Of a stretch of 64,000 nucleotides of DNA, positions 16,821 to 24,935 are shown piece by piece. Positions within the stretch are counted from its first letter, which is position 1; each line of letters starts with the position of its first letter. The position numbers and the translations under genes are program-made. The notes under the pieces were generated by a model that had not been told where the DNA came from, searched no databases, and saw only the letters and a list, made by a program, of their open reading frames with translations. Source of the DNA: an uncultured Prevotellaceae bacterium (lineage in GTDB: Bacteria > Bacteroidota > Bacteroidia > Bacteroidales > Muribaculaceae); NCBI GenBank assembly GCA_937898675.1, contig CALEJB010000002.1, positions 47,624 through 111,623 of the forward strand, in the 5' to 3' direction.

Positions 16821-18891
16821 GAAGCGCACCCTCAAAAACGGCAAGGAGGTTTACACCCCCAAGCAGAACATTTCCACCAAGAAATTCAATGCTGGCGAGA
16901 CGGAGATGGTGAATGTCACCTTTAAGTTGAGTTATGACCCCTTGACCATGTTCCCCGGTGGTGACATCACAGTAACTGGCGATAATTTCTCAGGCGACCT
17001 TTGGATGGATTATGATTGGGAAAATGATTCCTATTCACTTGAATACCAACTGCCTGTCGGAACCTATGATTTCCTGACATCCAGTTGGCCTGATAATGGT
17101 GGATTGATGTACAATATCAAAGAACTTGTACAAATCAGCAATGACACCACCATCACATTTGATTTTGCCGAATCCAATATTCAATATGGCTACAAGACCT
17201 TTAAGCCCAGTGGTGAAGAGGCAACCATTGATATCGCCCAGTTTGACGAGAATTGGCAACTGCAAATTGTCACCCCAGGCAATTCAAATCTTTTTGCCGA
17301 CCGCATTTCGCTTATTCTCAAGGGTTACGGACTTGTTGGAGCATATTCTGCCACATCCCAATTTGACGAACTTAACAAAGTTTCTGGCTCAACCATTTTC
17401 CTCAATCGTTTGAGCAACCGATATAAATTGTCATCAGAGAGGATTGTTGAAGACAGCAATGGCACTTACATTGTTAAGTATGAAACTGAAGACATGAATG
17501 AACCCGTGCTCCAGAACAACCCCGACAACTTTGTGCTGTATCAGGAACAGTTCGCCTCCATCGGCAACAATTTCGAGGGCTTAAGCCAAGGCTTTTCCAC
17601 TATCGAAATGATAGACAATGTGAATAATGGCGGAATGATGGGTAGAAGCAATATGGCCATCTCCAATCCCGTTACGAGCGTATATGTTGACCCCAACCGT
17701 AAAGACGGTGACGAACCCAGCAAATATGATATCTTGATTCAGCCCACATTTACTGATAATGTTTCGGTAGAAATGCCATATACTTGGTACGATTATGACG
17801 AAGAAGGCAACCCGATTGAGTATGTTGAGAACATCAAAATATCCAGAAATATTACGGGTCTTCCTGTTCTGATTAATAACGACGGCAGCATGGAATATGT
17901 CAACACCGGGCATGATGCCTGTGGCAATTATTCTTTCCATATTCCCGTAGGCGGCGGTGACATTATGGAATATCCTGGTCATCCTCAGTTCTCGTTTACT
18001 CCTGAGAATAAGGCACTTGCATTTGGTTCAAATAGCCCCATTTGTTCGGTGATGGCTCAAAATGTAGATGCCGGCATCTACATGGAAGGCAAATATTCCT
18101 ATATTGAGCCCTGCTTTATCGGTCGTTATGGCGAGATTGTGGGCGGTTATTTCAATACCGAAATCAAGTTTAATGGTGAGACCATCAGTAATAATTGCTT
18201 GACCATGGCTGATGATATGTATAACTTCCTTGCTCAGGGCAACCCCGATGGCGTAATTACTGCTCATTTCGAGAGCCACAACGCCGTGGTTGATGGTCTG
18301 CAGGGCAGCAATGTCACCGATGTTTACTACGACCAGCGCCAAGCTGACTGGACCGCCCCCACACTGCAGATGCTGATGTTCAAGGACCATGAGGGCAACA
18401 TCATCGACCGTTTTGCCACGGCCGACGAGGGCGTTCTCGAATTTGCCGGCGGTGATTTCAACTTTATAAATGAGGGCCGAAAGAACTGGTTTGACTGCCA
18501 GGAGCAGACAGTAGAGGTATTCTATTCACCCTATTGCGACGACCAATGGCTTGGTCTTGACGTTGAAGAGGTTCCCGGTGAATTCTTTATGCCCGGCTTC
18601 GGCTACTTCTATCGCGGCTCGCTTCAGAGCGTGACTAACCCCAGCGCAACTGGATGGTATGACCTGAGAATCAAGCTGACCGACCTCTCGGGCAACTGGC
18701 AGGAGCAGGTGATTTCGCCCGCATTCCGCATCGGCAACGGCAGCCCCACTGGCATTGAGGTTGTAACCAGCAACGATGCTACCGAGGTAGCCCGCTACAC
18801 CGTTGACGGCCGTGCCATCAGCGCACCCCAGGCCGGCGTGAACATCGTCAAGATGAGTGACGGCACCGTCAAGAAAGTGCTCGTGAAGTAA
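16675..18891 (+). CDS. Large secreted protein of the duplicated cassette, copy 1
   Basis: Function not recognised. It has 738 residues. A clean signal peptide (about 1-23, ending TTAA-Q) is followed by a short stretch identical to copy 2, then a long beta-rich body with many Asn, Asp, Gly and aromatic residues. Highly conserved patches shared with copy 2 include TVTGDNFSG, MDYDWENDSY, PVGTYDFL, YPGHPQFSF, ENKALAFGSNSPICSVMAQN, CFIGRYGEI and FESHNAVVDGLQGSNVTDVYYD. The C terminus (YTVDGRAISAPQAGVNIVKM, ending VKKVLVK) looks like a T9SS type A sorting tail, so surface delivery is possible. G+C is visibly lower than in neighbours. A terminator and a membrane AraC regulator follow. Confidence 0.75.
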   Translation: MKQRFIKSVLMVALCMAFGTTAAQTIIVNNGNGGKNVPVKPNIDMTKYEKRTLKNGKEVYTPKQNISTKKFNAGETEMVNVTFKLSYDPLTMFPGGDITVTGDNFSGDLWMDYDWENDSYSLEYQLPVGTYDFLTSSWPDNGGLMYNIKELVQISNDTTITFDFAESNIQYGYKTFKPSGEEATIDIAQFDENWQLQIVTPGNSNLFADRISLILKGYGLVGAYSATSQFDELNKVSGSTIFLNRLSNRYKLSSERIVEDSNGTYIVKYETEDMNEPVLQNNPDNFVLYQEQFASIGNNFEGLSQGFSTIEMIDNVNNGGMMGRSNMAISNPVTSVYVDPNRKDGDEPSKYDILIQPTFTDNVSVEMPYTWYDYDEEGNPIEYVENIKISRNITGLPVLINNDGSMEYVNTGHDACGNYSFHIPVGGGDIMEYPGHPQFSFTPENKALAFGSNSPICSVMAQNVDAGIYMEGKYSYIEPCFIGRYGEIVGGYFNTEIKFNGETISNNCLTMADDMYNFLAQGNPDGVITAHFESHNAVVDGLQGSNVTDVYYDQRQADWTAPTLQMLMFKDHEGNIIDRFATADEGVLEFAGGDFNFINEGRKNWFDCQEQTVEVFYSPYCDDQWLGLDVEEVPGEFFMPGFGYFYRGSLQSVTNPSATGWYDLRIKLTDLSGNWQEQVISPAFRIGNGSPTGIEVVTSNDATEVARYTVDGRAISAPQAGVNIVKMSDGTVKKVLVK

Positions 18892-18908
18892 TAACAATTG
18901 CCGCTCTG

Positions 18909-18987
18909 CGGCGAAGGTAGGCTGCATTTCAGCATAAAAAACAAGCAAGCTCGTTTTATTCTGCATTCAATTTGCACTACCTTTCCT
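18909..18987. repeat. Imperfect inverted repeat in the cassette 1 spacer
   Basis: The left arm (GAAGGTAG, TGCA, GCATAAAAAACAAGC) and right arm (GCTCGTTTTAT, CTGCA, GCACTACCTTTC) pair imperfectly around about 18945. The right arm resembles the recF promoter segment at 53342-53378. The spacer 18892-19168 holds this, the terminator and the regulator control region. Confidence 0.5.
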
Positions 18988-19002
18988 TCATAAATTATTA
19001 TG

Positions 19003-19038
19003 GTGCCAGCCCACACACAACGGGCTGGCACTTTTCTT
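19003..19038 (+). terminator. Terminator of secreted protein gene 1
   Basis: A 10 bp stem GTGCCAGCCC/GGGCTGGCAC (19003-19012 with 19022-19031), loop ACACACAAC, then TTTTCTTT. The same hairpin with one base change is at 37551. Confidence 0.9.
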
Positions 19039-19095
19039 TAAACCCTGCTGGGCCAAAGCGAATTACGAATTTAACGAGTTATTAATCAATAGACA

Positions 19096-19168
19096 GTTGT
19101 TTTTGTTGTTCATCGTTGTTTATGTTGTTTGAAAAAATGTGTACCTTTGTAATAAACAACAATCAGCA
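19096..19168 (+). promoter_or_regulatory. Conserved control region of membrane AraC regulator 1
   Basis: Contains several TTGTT words, the -7 box TACCTTTG (19142-19149) and the leader word AAACAACAATCAGCA just before the ATG. The 73 bases recur at 37640-37712, and all but two bases of the visible part recur on the minus strand at 64000-63943. GTTGTTT upstream and AAACAAC downstream of the -7 box form an inverted pair that could bind a dimeric regulator. Confidence 0.7.
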
Positions 19169-20854
19169 ATGAATATGAACATCAAACGATACCTCATTAT
19201 ACTTGTTGCGACAATCAGCGCCATAACAGGTTATGCCCGCTCGGCCGACGAGAAGACATTCGAGCGGTTATACAACCTATCGCATAAACAATTACAGCAA
19301 CAACGGATTGACTACATCCTGATTAACAAAACCGATAGCGCCATCCTGTGCGCCAACTTTCAAGCCAGCAAATACGGCAAGGAGAAACTTTCGACCGAGG
19401 AAATCGAAATGTGCGGTTTTGCATTTCGATATATGGGGATTGAATATCTGCAGGGTTATTACAACTACCAACTTGCAGCCGAAAACCTGCTAAAGGCCGA
19501 ACAAATTGCTGACAAATATGGTTTTATCCCATTAAAGGCTCAGTTAGTGGTCGATAAGGCAATATTGGCTGCCACTCAAAACGACTTGGAAAACAACTTT
19601 GGCTATAACAAAGATGTTATAGACGGATTTAAGAAATCCTTGCAATATATGCTTGAACAAAGCAAGTCCAAAAATTCAGAAAGCAACAGGATTTTGGTGG
19701 AAACATCTATACCCAATCTGCTGTATCTTGCCATCAAGTTTGACAAGGCCAAAGAGGTGACCGACGAAGTCCAAGCCTATCGTGAGGCGCAAAAAAGAAA
19801 TGGCGTCTGCTGCAATGTGGCCCAAGTGATGTGCGATGCGATTGATGCTTACAATGCCAGCAACTATGACAAGGCATTTGAGGCACTCCAAACACCCATC
19901 AATCACCACAAATTATTAAATGACAAGGATTTCATAGAGATTCTATCCATCATCAAAATGGCGCAGTATGTTGTGTTGCTCAAAAGCGGCAAGCGGACTG
20001 AGGCCTTGAATCTACTGCTCCAGCATGAGCAAACCTTGCGTGATAATGGGATGACCTTTGGGCAGTTAGAGGCGTTGCAACTCATCTGGCAGCACCATGA
20101 AGCAGACGGCAACAAGGCGATGGCCGACAAGTATGCCCTTCAGTACTATATCACCAAGGACGAGTTCTTCAACAAAAGCCAAGTGGGCAAGATGGACCAG
20201 GCGAAACTCAATGTGGAACTGGAGCAGACGCGGGAGCGCATCAGCGAGATGAGTTACCGCCAGCGCATGCAGGCCATCGTGCTGTGGAGCGCCATCATCA
20301 TCGCGCTGCTGGCGCTGGCGCTGCTGGGCGTGCTGTGGGTGAACTACCGCAAGACGCGCCGCACCAACCGCCTGCTGTATGAAAAGAATGTCGCCCTGCT
20401 CGCCGCCAACCAGGAACTGCGGCCTGCCTCGGCAGTGCCCGCAGCAAGCGACAACCCTGAAAAACCAGCCAGCGGTGTGCCGTCACAGGCCGACCGCGAC
20501 CTGATGGAGAAAATCACGGCGGTAATGGAATCGTCGGACGAAATCTATCATGAGGACTTCTCGCTGCAACGCCTTGCCGACCTGGTGGCCAGCAACACCA
20601 ATTATGTGTCCCGTGCAATCAACATATGCGGGCAGCGCAACTTCAATGTTCTGTTGAACGAGTATCGCATCAAGGAAGCATGCCGCCGCCTGATGGACAG
20701 CGAGCATTACGGCAGTTACAGCATCGAGGGCATTGCCCGCAGCGTGGGTTACAAGTCCCGCAGCAACTTCACACTGCTGTTCAAGTCCAGCACCGGCCTG
20801 ACGCCGTCGGCGTTCCAAAAGATGTGCCGCGAGGGCAACGCCTCCACCATGTGA
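19169..20854 (+). CDS. Membrane-spanning AraC-family regulator with periplasmic TPR-like domain, copy 1
   Basis: One-protein signal transducer of 561 residues. An N-terminal signal or anchor segment (about 3-22) precedes a helical, TPR-like periplasmic region (about 25-365; for example QLAAENLLKAEQIADKYGF). One membrane helix follows (about 369-393, AIVLWSAIIIALLALALLGVLWVNY), then a basic cytoplasmic linker and a C-terminal AraC domain (about 450-555; EYRKEACRRLM-like helix and YSIEGIARSVGYKSRSNFTLLFKSSTGLTPSAFQK). I chose the ATG at 19169 because an upstream in-frame start at 19139 would sit on the TACCTTTG promoter. The ligand and targets are unknown; the adjacent secreted gene and its own promoter are the natural candidates. 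Confidence 0.88.
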   Translation: MNMNIKRYLIILVATISAITGYARSADEKTFERLYNLSHKQLQQQRIDYILINKTDSAILCANFQASKYGKEKLSTEEIEMCGFAFRYMGIEYLQGYYNYQLAAENLLKAEQIADKYGFIPLKAQLVVDKAILAATQNDLENNFGYNKDVIDGFKKSLQYMLEQSKSKNSESNRILVETSIPNLLYLAIKFDKAKEVTDEVQAYREAQKRNGVCCNVAQVMCDAIDAYNASNYDKAFEALQTPINHHKLLNDKDFIEILSIIKMAQYVVLLKSGKRTEALNLLLQHEQTLRDNGMTFGQLEALQLIWQHHEADGNKAMADKYALQYYITKDEFFNKSQVGKMDQAKLNVELEQTRERISEMSYRQRMQAIVLWSAIIIALLALALLGVLWVNYRKTRRTNRLLYEKNVALLAANQELRPASAVPAASDNPEKPASGVPSQADRDLMEKITAVMESSDEIYHEDFSLQRLADLVASNTNYVSRAINICGQRNFNVLLNEYRIKEACRRLMDSEHYGSYSIEGIARSVGYKSRSNFTLLFKSSTGLTPSAFQKMCREGNASTM

Positions 20855-20887
20855 CGAAAACGTCGAAATTCGGGCTGCCGTTTTTTG

Positions 20888-21793
20888 TTAATCCGTCGTC
20901 TTGGAATTTGTTGTTTTTTTGATACGGACTTTGAGTTCATCGAATCCCGTGCCGTAGATGCCGCTGATGTTGGACTGTGTGATGATGGCGGTGCGGTCGG
21001 TCTCCTTGATGATGCGGAAGATGTTGACGCTCTCGTGCTTGCGGCACATCACCAGCACAATTTTGCTGGGTTCCTTGCTGTACCAGCCCATGCCGTCGAT
21101 GATGGTGCATCCGCGGTGGGCCTGGTTGATGACATTGTCGGCAATCTCCTGCCACTGCTTGGAGAAGATGAGAAACTGCACGCTGGCGCGGTTGTTGTTG
21201 ATGACGCGGTCGGCAATGGCGGAGTAGATGACCATGAAGATGAGACCGAAAACAATCTTTTCGATGGAGTGGAACAGCAGCCACGACGAGGCGATGATGA
21301 GCAAGTCGCAGTACATCATGGTCTGTCCAAACGAGATGCGGGTGTGTTTGGCCACCATGGCGGCGACGATGTCGGTGCCGCCGGTGCTGCCGTTGTGGGT
21401 GTAGGCCATGCCCAGGCCCAAGCCGCACAGCACGGCGCCCAGGATGACGTTCATGAAGGTCTGTTGTTCAATGATGGGCGCAGGGAACATGGGCGTGAGT
21501 ATGGCCATGTAAATGGTGGCGATGCCGGCGCCGGCAATGGTGCGCAGCACAAAGCGCTTGCCCACAGTGCGGAATGCCATTCCCAACAGCATCAGGTTGA
21601 TGGCATAGTAGGTGACGGCGACATTCCAGCCCCATGCAAAGTGGAGCAGGGCCGATAGACCCGTCACGCTGCCCGTCACAATCTCTTCGGGCAGGATAAG
21701 TGCCGTGAAGCCAAAGGCATAAATGAAGATGCCGACGGCTATCATCACATAGTCATGCACAGTGCCGAGCAATTTTTTTGTTGAGTCTGTCAT
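20888..21793 (-). CDS. YitT family membrane protein (DUF2179)
   Basis: Inner-membrane protein of 301 residues with about five to six helices in the first 200 residues and a soluble C-terminal DUF2179 domain (about 205-290, GCTIIDGMGWYSKEPSKIVLVMCRKHE). Typical YitT features are FGFTALILPEEIVTGSVTGLSALL and HNGSTGGTDIVAAM. The function is not established for the family; transport has been suggested. The gene is convergent with AraC regulator 1, with 33 bases between them. A TAATTTTG box lies 53 bases upstream. Confidence 0.92.
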   Translation of the reverse strand: MTDSTKKLLGTVHDYVMIAVGIFIYAFGFTALILPEEIVTGSVTGLSALLHFAWGWNVAVTYYAINLMLLGMAFRTVGKRFVLRTIAGAGIATIYMAILTPMFPAPIIEQQTFMNVILGAVLCGLGLGMAYTHNGSTGGTDIVAAMVAKHTRISFGQTMMYCDLLIIASSWLLFHSIEKIVFGLIFMVIYSAIADRVINNNRASVQFLIFSKQWQEIADNVINQAHRGCTIIDGMGWYSKEPSKIVLVMCRKHESVNIFRIIKETDRTAIITQSNISGIYGTGFDELKVRIKKTTNSKTTD

Positions 21794-21845
21794 TGTCGTT
21801 TTCAGTATTATTGCGGTTTTAGACCTGCGGTTGATATTCAGGGCA

Positions 21846-21853
21846 CAAAATTA
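21846..21853 (-). promoter_or_regulatory. -7 box of the yitT-like gene
   Basis: TAATTTTG on the minus strand, 53 bases before the ATG at 21793. Confidence 0.5.
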
Positions 21854-21967
21854 CTCAAAAAAACGCCATCCCGCATTTTGTGGGGCCAAGAATGTGTGCG
21901 CTTGGCAGGATTTTTGTAATTTAGTGGCGCAAACAAACATTATTATCAAACAAGAAATGCACGAATT

Positions 21968-22315
21968 ATGATTGTACGATTGATTGTATCGGCTGTGGCT
22001 GTGTTCATCAGTGCCCATGTGCTCGACGGCGTGACCGTTGACCCGTGGTGGGCAGCCATCATCGTTGCCGTGGTGCTGGGACTCATCAATGCCTTCATCA
22101 GGCCCGTTATCAAGTTTGTGGCTCTGCCCGTCAACATCGTGACCCTGGGCCTGTTCACACTAGTCATCAACGCCTTGATGGTCGAGTTGTGTGCTTGGGC
22201 GGTGGGGCCGCACCTCGAGGTCGCCAGCTTTTGGTGGGCGCTGGGGTTCAGCATCGTGCTCACCATCGTCAACTGGGCGCTGTACCTCTTTGTCCCCAGC
22301 GACAAGAAAGGTTAA
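21968..22315 (+). CDS. Phage holin 4 family (YvlD-like) membrane protein
   Basis: Small membrane protein of 115 residues with four hydrophobic helices (about 4-22, 27-47, 55-75, 85-108). The signature GLINAFIRPVIKFVALPVNIVTLGLFTLVINALM is that of the Phage_holin_4_2/YvlD family. Despite the family name, such proteins are common chromosomal genes without phage context, and no phage genes are nearby. Role unknown. It ends at a bidirectional hairpin shared with tdk. Confidence 0.88.
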   Translation: MIVRLIVSAVAVFISAHVLDGVTVDPWWAAIIVAVVLGLINAFIRPVIKFVALPVNIVTLGLFTLVINALMVELCAWAVGPHLEVASFWWALGFSIVLTIVNWALYLFVPSDKKG

Positions 22316-22344
22316 TCTCCCCCCCCTTATTGGGCAAAGACAAA

Positions 22345-22380
22345 ATAAAGGCAACTGCGATATGCCACAGTTGCCTTTAT
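22345..22380. terminator. Bidirectional terminator between holin-like gene and tdk
   Basis: A 13 bp perfect stem (22345-22357 with 22368-22380), loop of 10, flanked by A-rich and T-rich bases that serve both convergent genes. Confidence 0.85.
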
Positions 22381-22414
22381 TTAATTAAATATCAATAGTT
22401 TAATAAATATAAAT

Positions 22415-23044
22415 CTACTCGTCGTTGAAGTGGATGGCATTGCGGTTGGTGCTCTCGATGATGCGCTCGCGCCAGCAGCGGCGGCACAGCGACACATACT
22501 TGTCGTCGCCGCCAATCTCGACCTGGTTGCCGTCGGTGACCACATTGCCCTTGCCGTCGATGCGGGCGTTGATGATGGTCTTGCGGCCGCACGAGCAAGT
22601 GGACTTGATTTCGTCGATGCTGTCGGCGAGTTCAAACAGCCGCCTTGAGCCCTCGAACAGGTGGGACTGGAAGTCGGTCCTGAGGCCGTAGCACACCACG
22701 TTCACGCCATAGTCATCGACGATGCGCGCGAGTTGGTCGATCTGCTGGGCCGACAGGAACTGGCACTCGTCGATGAGCACCCAGTCCTTGACCACAAGCG
22801 TGGTCTCGAACATGTTCTTCAACATCTCATACAGGTCGCTTTCGGGATAAATCCACGAGCACTTGCGCTCGATGCCGATGCGCGAGCGGATGACATTGTC
22901 GTTCTCGCGATCGTCGATGATGGGCTTCATGCACAGGTACTGCATGCCGCGTTCCTCAAAGTTATAAGCCTGGGTGAGCAACAGGGCCGTTTTGGCCGAG
23001 CCCATCGTGCCGTATCTGAAATATAGTTTACCGATTCGGTTCAT
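22415..23044 (-). CDS. tdk: Thymidine kinase (type II, E. coli Tdk-like)
   Basis: Salvage enzyme that phosphorylates thymidine to dTMP. The ATG at 23044 (MNRIGKLYFRYGTMGSAKT) gives 209 residues; a longer in-frame reading upstream would cover the promoter. Conserved parts are the P-loop region at 10-18, VLIDECQFLSAQQIDQL (Walker B-like DECQF), CYGLRTDF, and the zinc-binding set CSCGRK with CRRCW. The P-loop reads GSAKT where E. coli Tdk has NAGKS, so the usual Gly before Lys is Ala. Everything else looks active. Promoter TAACTTTG lies at 23124-23117. Confidence 0.92.
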   Translation of the reverse strand: MNRIGKLYFRYGTMGSAKTALLLTQAYNFEERGMQYLCMKPIIDDRENDNVIRSRIGIERKCSWIYPESDLYEMLKNMFETTLVVKDWVLIDECQFLSAQQIDQLARIVDDYGVNVVCYGLRTDFQSHLFEGSRRLFELADSIDEIKSTCSCGRKTIINARIDGKGNVVTDGNQVEIGGDDKYVSLCRRCWRERIIESTNRNAIHFNDE

Positions 23045-23116
23045 CGTGTTGTATGCTGTAATATATTGTATTATAGGTTTTTGCTTATGGTTACGCACCG
23101 CTGTAAAGACCAGCAA

Positions 23117-23124
23117 CAAAGTTA
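23117..23124 (-). promoter_or_regulatory. -7 box of tdk
   Basis: TAACTTTG on the minus strand, 73 bases before the chosen tdk ATG; it supports the start at 23044. Confidence 0.55.
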
Positions 23125-23178
23125 CTGATTTCCCGCCAACGACAACCACATTTCCCTCAAAAAGTTATTAACAAAACA

Positions 23179-23214
23179 ACAATGGCAACACCCACAGGGG
23201 GCGTCTGCCATTGT
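23179..23214 (-). terminator. Terminator downstream of the zinc-ribbon gene
   Basis: A 9 bp outer stem (23179-23187 with 23206-23214) with further pairing inside. On the minus strand it is followed by TGTTTTGTT. It separates the aspS-Nif3-zinc-ribbon run from tdk. Confidence 0.75.
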
Positions 23215-23318
23215 GTTTCTTGTCTGCGCCGGGCTCGATGTCTCAAGGTCTGCTGAACCTCTAAGCCCTGCTGTCGCAGGCCTCCATATCCTGGTCTGTC
23301 AGGATGTGGAATATGTTT

Positions 23319-24098
23319 TTACTTGCTCTTGGCGTTGGTCGGCTCCTCGGGAGCGATGCCCACGAGTTCGGGGTCAATGAGAATGCGGCCGCAGTACTCG
23401 CACACGATGATCTTCTTGTGCATCTTGATCTCCATCTGGCGCTGGGCGGGGATGCGGTTGAAGCATCCGCCGCAGGCATTGCGCTGTACGGCGACGATAC
23501 CGAGACCGTTGCGGGCATTCTTGCGGATGCGCTTGAATGCGGTCAACAGGCGCTCCTCAATCTTGTTCTCCTGCTTCTTGGCCTTCTCGCGCAGGGCCTC
23601 TTCCTTCTGCTTGTTCTCGGAGACGATCTCGTTGAGTTCACTCTTCTTCTCCTCCAGGGCACGCTCATGGTCGTTGAGCGTCTCCTGGGCCTTGGCGATT
23701 TCGCTTTGCAGGGCTTCAACCTTGCGGGCGTCCTCGTTCATCTTCTTCTCGGCCAACTCGATGTTGAGCTTTTGGAACTCAATCTCCTTGGACAGATAGT
23801 CATACTCACGGTTGTTGCGGACGTTATCCTGGTCGGCAGTGTATTTGTTAATCATTGCCTCGGCCTGGTCCTTGTTGTCGCGCTGGAGTGCCATATCATC
23901 CTGCGTCATGGCGATTTCGTCCTGATACTTGGCCACGCGGGTGTGCAGGCCGGCGATTTCGTCTTCGAGGTCGTCAACTTCCTGGGGCAGTTCGCCGCGC
24001 AGGGTCTTGATGGCGTCGATCTCGGACAACTTGAGCTGTAGGTCATAGAGAGCCTTCAGCTTCTCTTCAACGGTGAGTTCTTTCTTTGGTGTTGCCAT
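23319..24098 (-). CDS. Coiled-coil protein with C-terminal C4 zinc ribbon (DUF164/CT398 family)
   Basis: 259 residues. A long charged coiled coil (about 8-195, with an EYDYLSKEIEFQKLNIELAEKK hinge) is followed by a zinc ribbon with CGGC and CEYC (about 207-240, ending GRILIDPELVG). This layout is that of the Chlamydia CT398/CdsZ and Helicobacter HP0958 family, some members of which act as adaptors or chaperones. No specific role is known in Bacteroidetes. It lies 9 bases after the Nif3-like gene, a pairing that is common in this phylum. Confidence 0.85.
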   Translation of the reverse strand: MATPKKELTVEEKLKALYDLQLKLSEIDAIKTLRGELPQEVDDLEDEIAGLHTRVAKYQDEIAMTQDDMALQRDNKDQAEAMINKYTADQDNVRNNREYDYLSKEIEFQKLNIELAEKKMNEDARKVEALQSEIAKAQETLNDHERALEEKKSELNEIVSENKQKEEALREKAKKQENKIEERLLTAFKRIRKNARNGLGIVAVQRNACGGCFNRIPAQRQMEIKMHKKIIVCEYCGRILIDPELVGIAPEEPTNAKSK

Positions 24099-24107
24099 AA
24101 CCTTGAT

Positions 24108-24908
24108 TTATAAATAATTGACTTGGTTGGTTTCGTCTTTTGCAAAAACGACTGCAAAGGTAGGATTTTTTTTCTGAATAATCTCTAAAAAAATCTCTTT
24201 TGTGAAATGTTCGCTCTCATAGTGGCCAATGTCGGCGATGATGATGCGCTGGCTGTAGTCCAGGAAGTCGTGGTACCGCATGTCGGCTGTGATATATAGC
24301 TGGGCCCCTTGCCTGACGGCCTCGTCGAGCAAGAATGAGCCTGCACCGCCACACAGGGCGATGCGCGACACGGTGGCCGCAGTGTCGCCGCTGTAGCGCA
24401 CACCATCGGCCTCAAAGGCAGCTTTGACGCGCTTCAGCACCTCGACGGCGGGCATCGGCTCGATGTTGCCGATGACGCCGCATCCGGCCGTCTCGCGGCC
24501 CTCGTCGCCATAGGTGTCCACAGTCTTGCGCTCCAGAAACTCCACGCCGACCATGCCCAGTTTCTCGGCCATGCGCCACGACACACCCTGCCACGCGCTG
24601 TCCATGTTGGTGTGGGCGCTGTAGATGGTGATATCGTGCTTGATGGCCATGGCCACGGTGCGCTCGACTGGTGTGCGGCCCATGATTTTCTTCAGGCCAC
24701 GAAAGATTAGCGGGTGGTGCGAAATCACCAAATTGCAATGGCGCTCAATGGCCTCGGCGACAACGGCCTCGGTGGCATCGGTACACAGTACCGCGCCGGT
24801 GATGTCGGCCTCGGGGTCACCCACCTGGATGCCCGCATTGTCCCACTCCTCCTGCAGCCGCAGGGGGGCATATTGCTCAATGGCCGCGGTGATTTCCTTT
24901 ACCTTCAT
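24108..24908 (-). CDS. Nif3-like dinuclear metal center hexameric protein
   Basis: Member of the NIF3/YbgI family, about 266 residues from the ATG at 24908 (MKVKEITAAIEQYAPLRLQEEWDNAGIQVGD). An ATG 18 bases upstream at 24926 is also possible. Metal-binding and family motifs are CNLVISHHPLIFRGLKKI, YSAHTNMDSAWQGVSWRMAEKLGM and GHYESEHFTKEIFLEII near the end. The family forms toroidal hexamers with a two-metal site; some members are annotated as GTP cyclohydrolase I type 2, but a physiological substrate is not settled. It follows aspS closely. Confidence 0.9.
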   Translation of the reverse strand: MKVKEITAAIEQYAPLRLQEEWDNAGIQVGDPEADITGAVLCTDATEAVVAEAIERHCNLVISHHPLIFRGLKKIMGRTPVERTVAMAIKHDITIYSAHTNMDSAWQGVSWRMAEKLGMVGVEFLERKTVDTYGDEGRETAGCGVIGNIEPMPAVEVLKRVKAAFEADGVRYSGDTAATVSRIALCGGAGSFLLDEAVRQGAQLYITADMRYHDFLDYSQRIIIADIGHYESEHFTKEIFLEIIQKKNPTFAVVFAKDETNQVNYL

Positions 24909-24935
24909 AGTGCGTTTGGTTGACAATCGGTTGCT

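Noticed and set aside
19096..19168. CRISPR-like array from repeated TTGTT words
   Set aside because: The words are too short and irregularly spaced, with no unique spacers and no cas genes.
21968..22315. Holin-like gene as a sign of a prophage
   Set aside because: No lysin, tail, capsid or integrase genes are nearby, and this family is common on chromosomes.
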